Part shown: piece after piece, positions 6,578 to 7,816 of the stretch
How positions within the stretch are numbered: position 1 is the first letter of the stretch
Layout of the letters: every line of letters begins with the position of its first letter
Translations under genes and position numbers: made by a program
Assembly: GCA_943359405.1 (NCBI GenBank)
Contig: CALRHO010000037.1
Location: 1 to 7,816 of the forward strand
Direction: 5' to 3'
DNA from: Candidatus Nomurabacteria bacterium
Lineage (GTDB): Bacteria > Patescibacteriota > Minisyncoccia > Phycocordibacterales > UBA918
Length of the DNA: 7,816 bases
The notes under the pieces: model-generated
Seen by the model: only the letters and a program-made list of their open reading frames with translations
What the model was told of the DNA's origin: nothing
Database searches by the model: none

Positions 6578-6579
6578 CA
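6557..6579 (+). repeat. ssrA 3'-end repeat, copy 3 (displaced end with CCA)
   Basis: Bases 6557-6577 repeat 6334-6354 exactly in direct orientation, 223 bases downstream. Here the acceptor strand CATCTCC is followed by discriminator A and an encoded CCA (6577-6579). The preceding GACCC cannot pair with CTCCC, so no T arm forms and this is a fragment rather than a working RNA end. It is followed 12 bases later by its own terminator-like hairpin. Confidence 0.88.
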
Positions 6580-6591
6580 AATCTGAAGTAT

Positions 6592-6630
6592 AAACGGTCT
6601 CTATAAAACAAGGACCGTTTTGTGTTGTTT
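6592..6630 (+). terminator. Terminator-like hairpin after the displaced ssrA end
   Basis: AAACGGTC (6592-6599) and GACCGTTT (6613-6620) form an 8-bp stem with a 13-base loop, followed by the T-rich TGTGTTGTTT. Its position just after the CCA-bearing copy suggests it was the original ssrA terminator. The long loop and broken T-run lower confidence. Confidence 0.55.
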
Positions 6631-6659
6631 CGAGAGATGTTTGAAAACTAGAACCTCAA

Positions 6660-6686
6660 TTTACAAAACACTATCTTCAGTATATT
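6660..6686 (+). promoter_or_regulatory. Possible promoter of the gene at 6726
   Basis: TTTACA (6660-6665) and TATATT (6681-6686), 15 bases apart, resemble -35 and -10 boxes. They would give a leader of about 33 bases, enough to include the Shine-Dalgarno at 6713. TACAAT at 6702-6707 is an alternative -10 but would leave the Shine-Dalgarno at the very 5' end. Confidence 0.3.
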
Positions 6687-6712
6687 GTTGGACCAGCCTT
6701 GTACAATCAATT

Positions 6713-6719
6713 AGGGGAG
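6713..6719 (+). promoter_or_regulatory. Shine-Dalgarno deciding the start at 6726
   Basis: AGGGGAG lies 6 bases before ATG 6726, an ideal distance. It argues against the upstream in-frame TTG at 6699. It is the only clear Shine-Dalgarno before any gene in the window. Confidence 0.75.
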
Positions 6720-6725
6720 ATTTCG

Positions 6726-7304
6726 ATGAACGGAATGGCAAAATTCATCAAGGAACGAGTCGGGGTTGAGACCAGGTTTGATGCCCTTATGAGCATGAAT
6801 CCTGAGTACCGCGCGTCCGCGATAAGAAATATCATGGAACGAGCCGAAGCAGCGAGCACATTCAAGAAGCACCAATTGGTGCGAGTGTGTCGTCATCCAG
6901 GCTTCTCTCTCACTGAGGGACCACTTCCTCACGACCACGATAATCCGGAGCAACACTTTAATTCCCGCGTTATGGGCTGGGACTGCTTTGGCCGCATCGA
7001 GGTCGCCACTGTCATCGGGAGCAATCCGCACCGCAGTGGGTGGTGCTGGCAAGAGGATATGGTTCATCCTCGCGAAGACGTGGACTGGGCTGAGACGAGT
7101 CTATTCAAAATCGGCCAGAAGATTTCTTATATCTGGGAGCTTCGTGGCTTCTGGGAAAACAGGGCACTTGGCATGAGGGTCAAGGCTGTTCTCCTCGGAC
7201 CGCATATCGAACCGGGAGACTGGCTCGTCTTGTATGAGAATTCCTCCAGCGACTGGGTTACACGTGTCCTGAACGAACGGCAAATGCTGCCCCGTGAAGT
7301 ATAA
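6726..7304 (+). CDS. Uncharacterised 192-residue protein with apparent tandem repeat
   Basis: I do not recognise a family. The start is ATG 6726, chosen for the Shine-Dalgarno AGGGGAG 6 bases upstream. The protein appears soluble: no signal peptide or membrane helix. A helical N-terminus (about 1-45, MAKFIKERVG...IRNIMERAEAA) precedes two segments that look like a duplication. Segment 1 (about 46-118) starts FKKHQLVRVCRHPGF and ends VHPREDV; segment 2 (about 127-192) starts FKIGQKISYIWELRGF and ends MLPREV. Each contains a hydrophobic strand followed by Trp-rich residues (SGWCWQEDMV; GDWLVLYENSSSDWV). Alternating hydrophobic patterns suggest small beta-barrel (SH3-like) folds, but this is a guess. 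A terminator follows directly, so the gene is a single transcription unit. Its position just beyond the duplicated ssrA end and its canonical Shine-Dalgarno, unlike its neighbours, are compatible with acquisition from elsewhere. Confidence 0.75.
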   Translation: MNGMAKFIKERVGVETRFDALMSMNPEYRASAIRNIMERAEAASTFKKHQLVRVCRHPGFSLTEGPLPHDHDNPEQHFNSRVMGWDCFGRIEVATVIGSNPHRSGWCWQEDMVHPREDVDWAETSLFKIGQKISYIWELRGFWENRALGMRVKAVLLGPHIEPGDWLVLYENSSSDWVTRVLNERQMLPREV

Positions 7305-7308
7305 ACAA

Positions 7309-7345
7309 ATGCCGCTGGTCGAAAGACGAGCGGTGTTTTCTTTTC
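7309..7345 (+). terminator. Rho-independent terminator after the 192-residue gene
   Basis: CCGCTGGTC (7312-7320) and GACGAGCGG (7325-7333) form a 9-bp stem with one G-G mismatch around a GAAA tetraloop. It is followed by TGTTTTCTTTT. It starts about 7 bases after the stop codon. Confidence 0.82.
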
Positions 7346-7500
7346 ACCACAAATCCACCACCTTCAAAAAGTTCACACCGTCCATTTCAATTAGACTGTG
7401 TTTAACTTCTATAGAACTGCTCCACTGACATAGGAGTATGTAGAAATACATAGAACAATATGAAAGTTTGCTCTCAAGGGTAAGCTTTTTTGTTTTTTGG

Positions 7501-7506
7501 TATAAT
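7501..7506 (+). promoter_or_regulatory. Promoter of the SGNH hydrolase gene, extended -10 box
   Basis: A perfect TATAAT preceded by TGG (extended -10) and a T-run lies 6 bases before ATG 7513. The usual -10 to +1 distance puts transcription start on the A of the start codon, so the mRNA should be leaderless. The AT-rich 7346-7500 upstream shows no gene or other convincing site. Confidence 0.72.
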
Positions 7507-7512
7507 CCCCGC

Positions 7513-7816
7513 ATGGAAATAGGAATTTGGGGAGATAGTATTACTTTTGGTTCATGCGATTCAGAAGCGCTTGGTTGGGCTGGTAGACTAAGAAAAACAC
7601 TACCGACAGATGACTACAATCAGCTATATAACTTTGGCATCTGTGGTGAGACGTCTGAAGACTTGCTAAAACGTTTTGATATTGAAGCCAAGGCAATTGG
7701 ACCAGATGAGATTGTTTTTGCCATCGGTATAAATGACTCCAAATTCCCTAGTGAATCAGATATAAACAAAATTCCTCCAGTGAAATTTGAAGAAAATCTT
7801 AATGAACTACTTCAAC
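7513..7816 (+). CDS. SGNH/GDSL-family hydrolase (3' partial)
   Basis: The first 101 residues are visible; the window ends before the stop. Three SGNH-family blocks can be read: block I GDSIT (residues 7-11) with nucleophile Ser9, block II around NFGICGET (40-47) with the oxyanion-hole glycine, and block III GIND (72-75) with the oxyanion-hole asparagine. The catalytic Asp/His block V would lie beyond the window. These enzymes are esterases, lipases or acyl/acetyl hydrolases; the substrate cannot be told. There is no signal peptide, so it is probably cytoplasmic. The start is fixed by block I lying almost at the N-terminus and by the TATAAT six bases upstream. The gene is clearly more AT-rich, with AAA, AGA and ATA codons, than the export and ftsH genes, which may point to a different origin. 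Confidence 0.88.
   Translation, partial: MEIGIWGDSITFGSCDSEALGWAGRLRKTLPTDDYNQLYNFGICGETSEDLLKRFDIEAKAIGPDEIVFAIGINDSKFPSESDINKIPPVKFEENLNELLQ

Noticed and set aside
6399..6579. A tRNA gene with acceptor GGAGATG/CATCTCC and encoded CCA
   Set aside because: The acceptor pairing follows simply from the inverted and direct ssrA copies; no D arm, anticodon arm or pairing T arm can be drawn.
6699..6725. TTG at 6699 as start of the 192-residue protein
   Set aside because: The Shine-Dalgarno AGGGGAG at 6713-6719 lies at ideal distance from ATG 6726 and inside the proposed extension.
7380..7470. Short palindromes and repeated ATAGAA-like words upstream of the SGNH gene as operators
   Set aside because: They are short and expected by chance in AT-rich sequence; no consistent spacing or symmetry.

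Overview
The window looks like a chromosomal segment of a Candidate Phyla Radiation (Patescibacteria, Parcubacteria-like) bacterium. This is an inference. It rests on compact gene spacing, an adaptor/permease/ATPase efflux set whose adaptor has a beta-rich insert, an almost complete lack of Shine-Dalgarno sequences, -10 boxes placed almost directly on start codons, and a tmRNA gene that does not encode its CCA end. No taxonomic marker (rRNA, ribosomal protein) is present to confirm it.

Layout. (1) 2-3237, plus strand: a MacAB/Lol-type export operon with a HlyD/MacA-like adaptor (5' end cut by the window), a FtsX/MacB-like permease and a LolD/MacB-like ATPase. It ends at a strong bidirectional terminator. 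(2) 3337-5361, minus strand: ftsH, the membrane AAA+ zinc protease. (3) 5362-5443: an 82-base divergent promoter region in which both -10 boxes lie so close to the start codons that both mRNAs should be nearly leaderless. (4) 5444-6353, plus strand: smpB followed by ssrA (tmRNA, about 393 nt), the trans-translation pair. FtsH, known in other bacteria to degrade some SsrA-tagged proteins, is their divergent neighbour, so the block is a small ribosome-rescue and protein quality-control cluster. (5) 6332-6630: the unusual part. The 3' end of ssrA occurs three times in about 250 bases: once in the functional gene (no CCA), once inverted and split by a 25-base hairpin insert, and once again in direct orientation with CCA and its own downstream terminator. 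This resembles the footprint of insertion or recombination at the ssrA 3' end. (6) 6726-7304: an unrecognised 192-residue protein with an apparent internal duplication, and the only gene here with a clear Shine-Dalgarno sequence. (7) 7513-7816: the start of an AT-richer SGNH/GDSL hydrolase gene, cut by the window end, again with a leaderless-type promoter.

The most interesting points are the direct-inverted-direct array of ssrA 3' ends, the unusual tmRNA tag (predicted AVPSPYARAFGFTPAFA), the mutually exclusive hairpins between smpB and ssrA, the leaderless promoter architecture with a recurrent CCCCG(C/T) just before ATG, and the cysteine-containing insert in the adaptor hairpin. I found no CRISPR array, rRNA, ordinary tRNA, or recognisable transposase or integrase.
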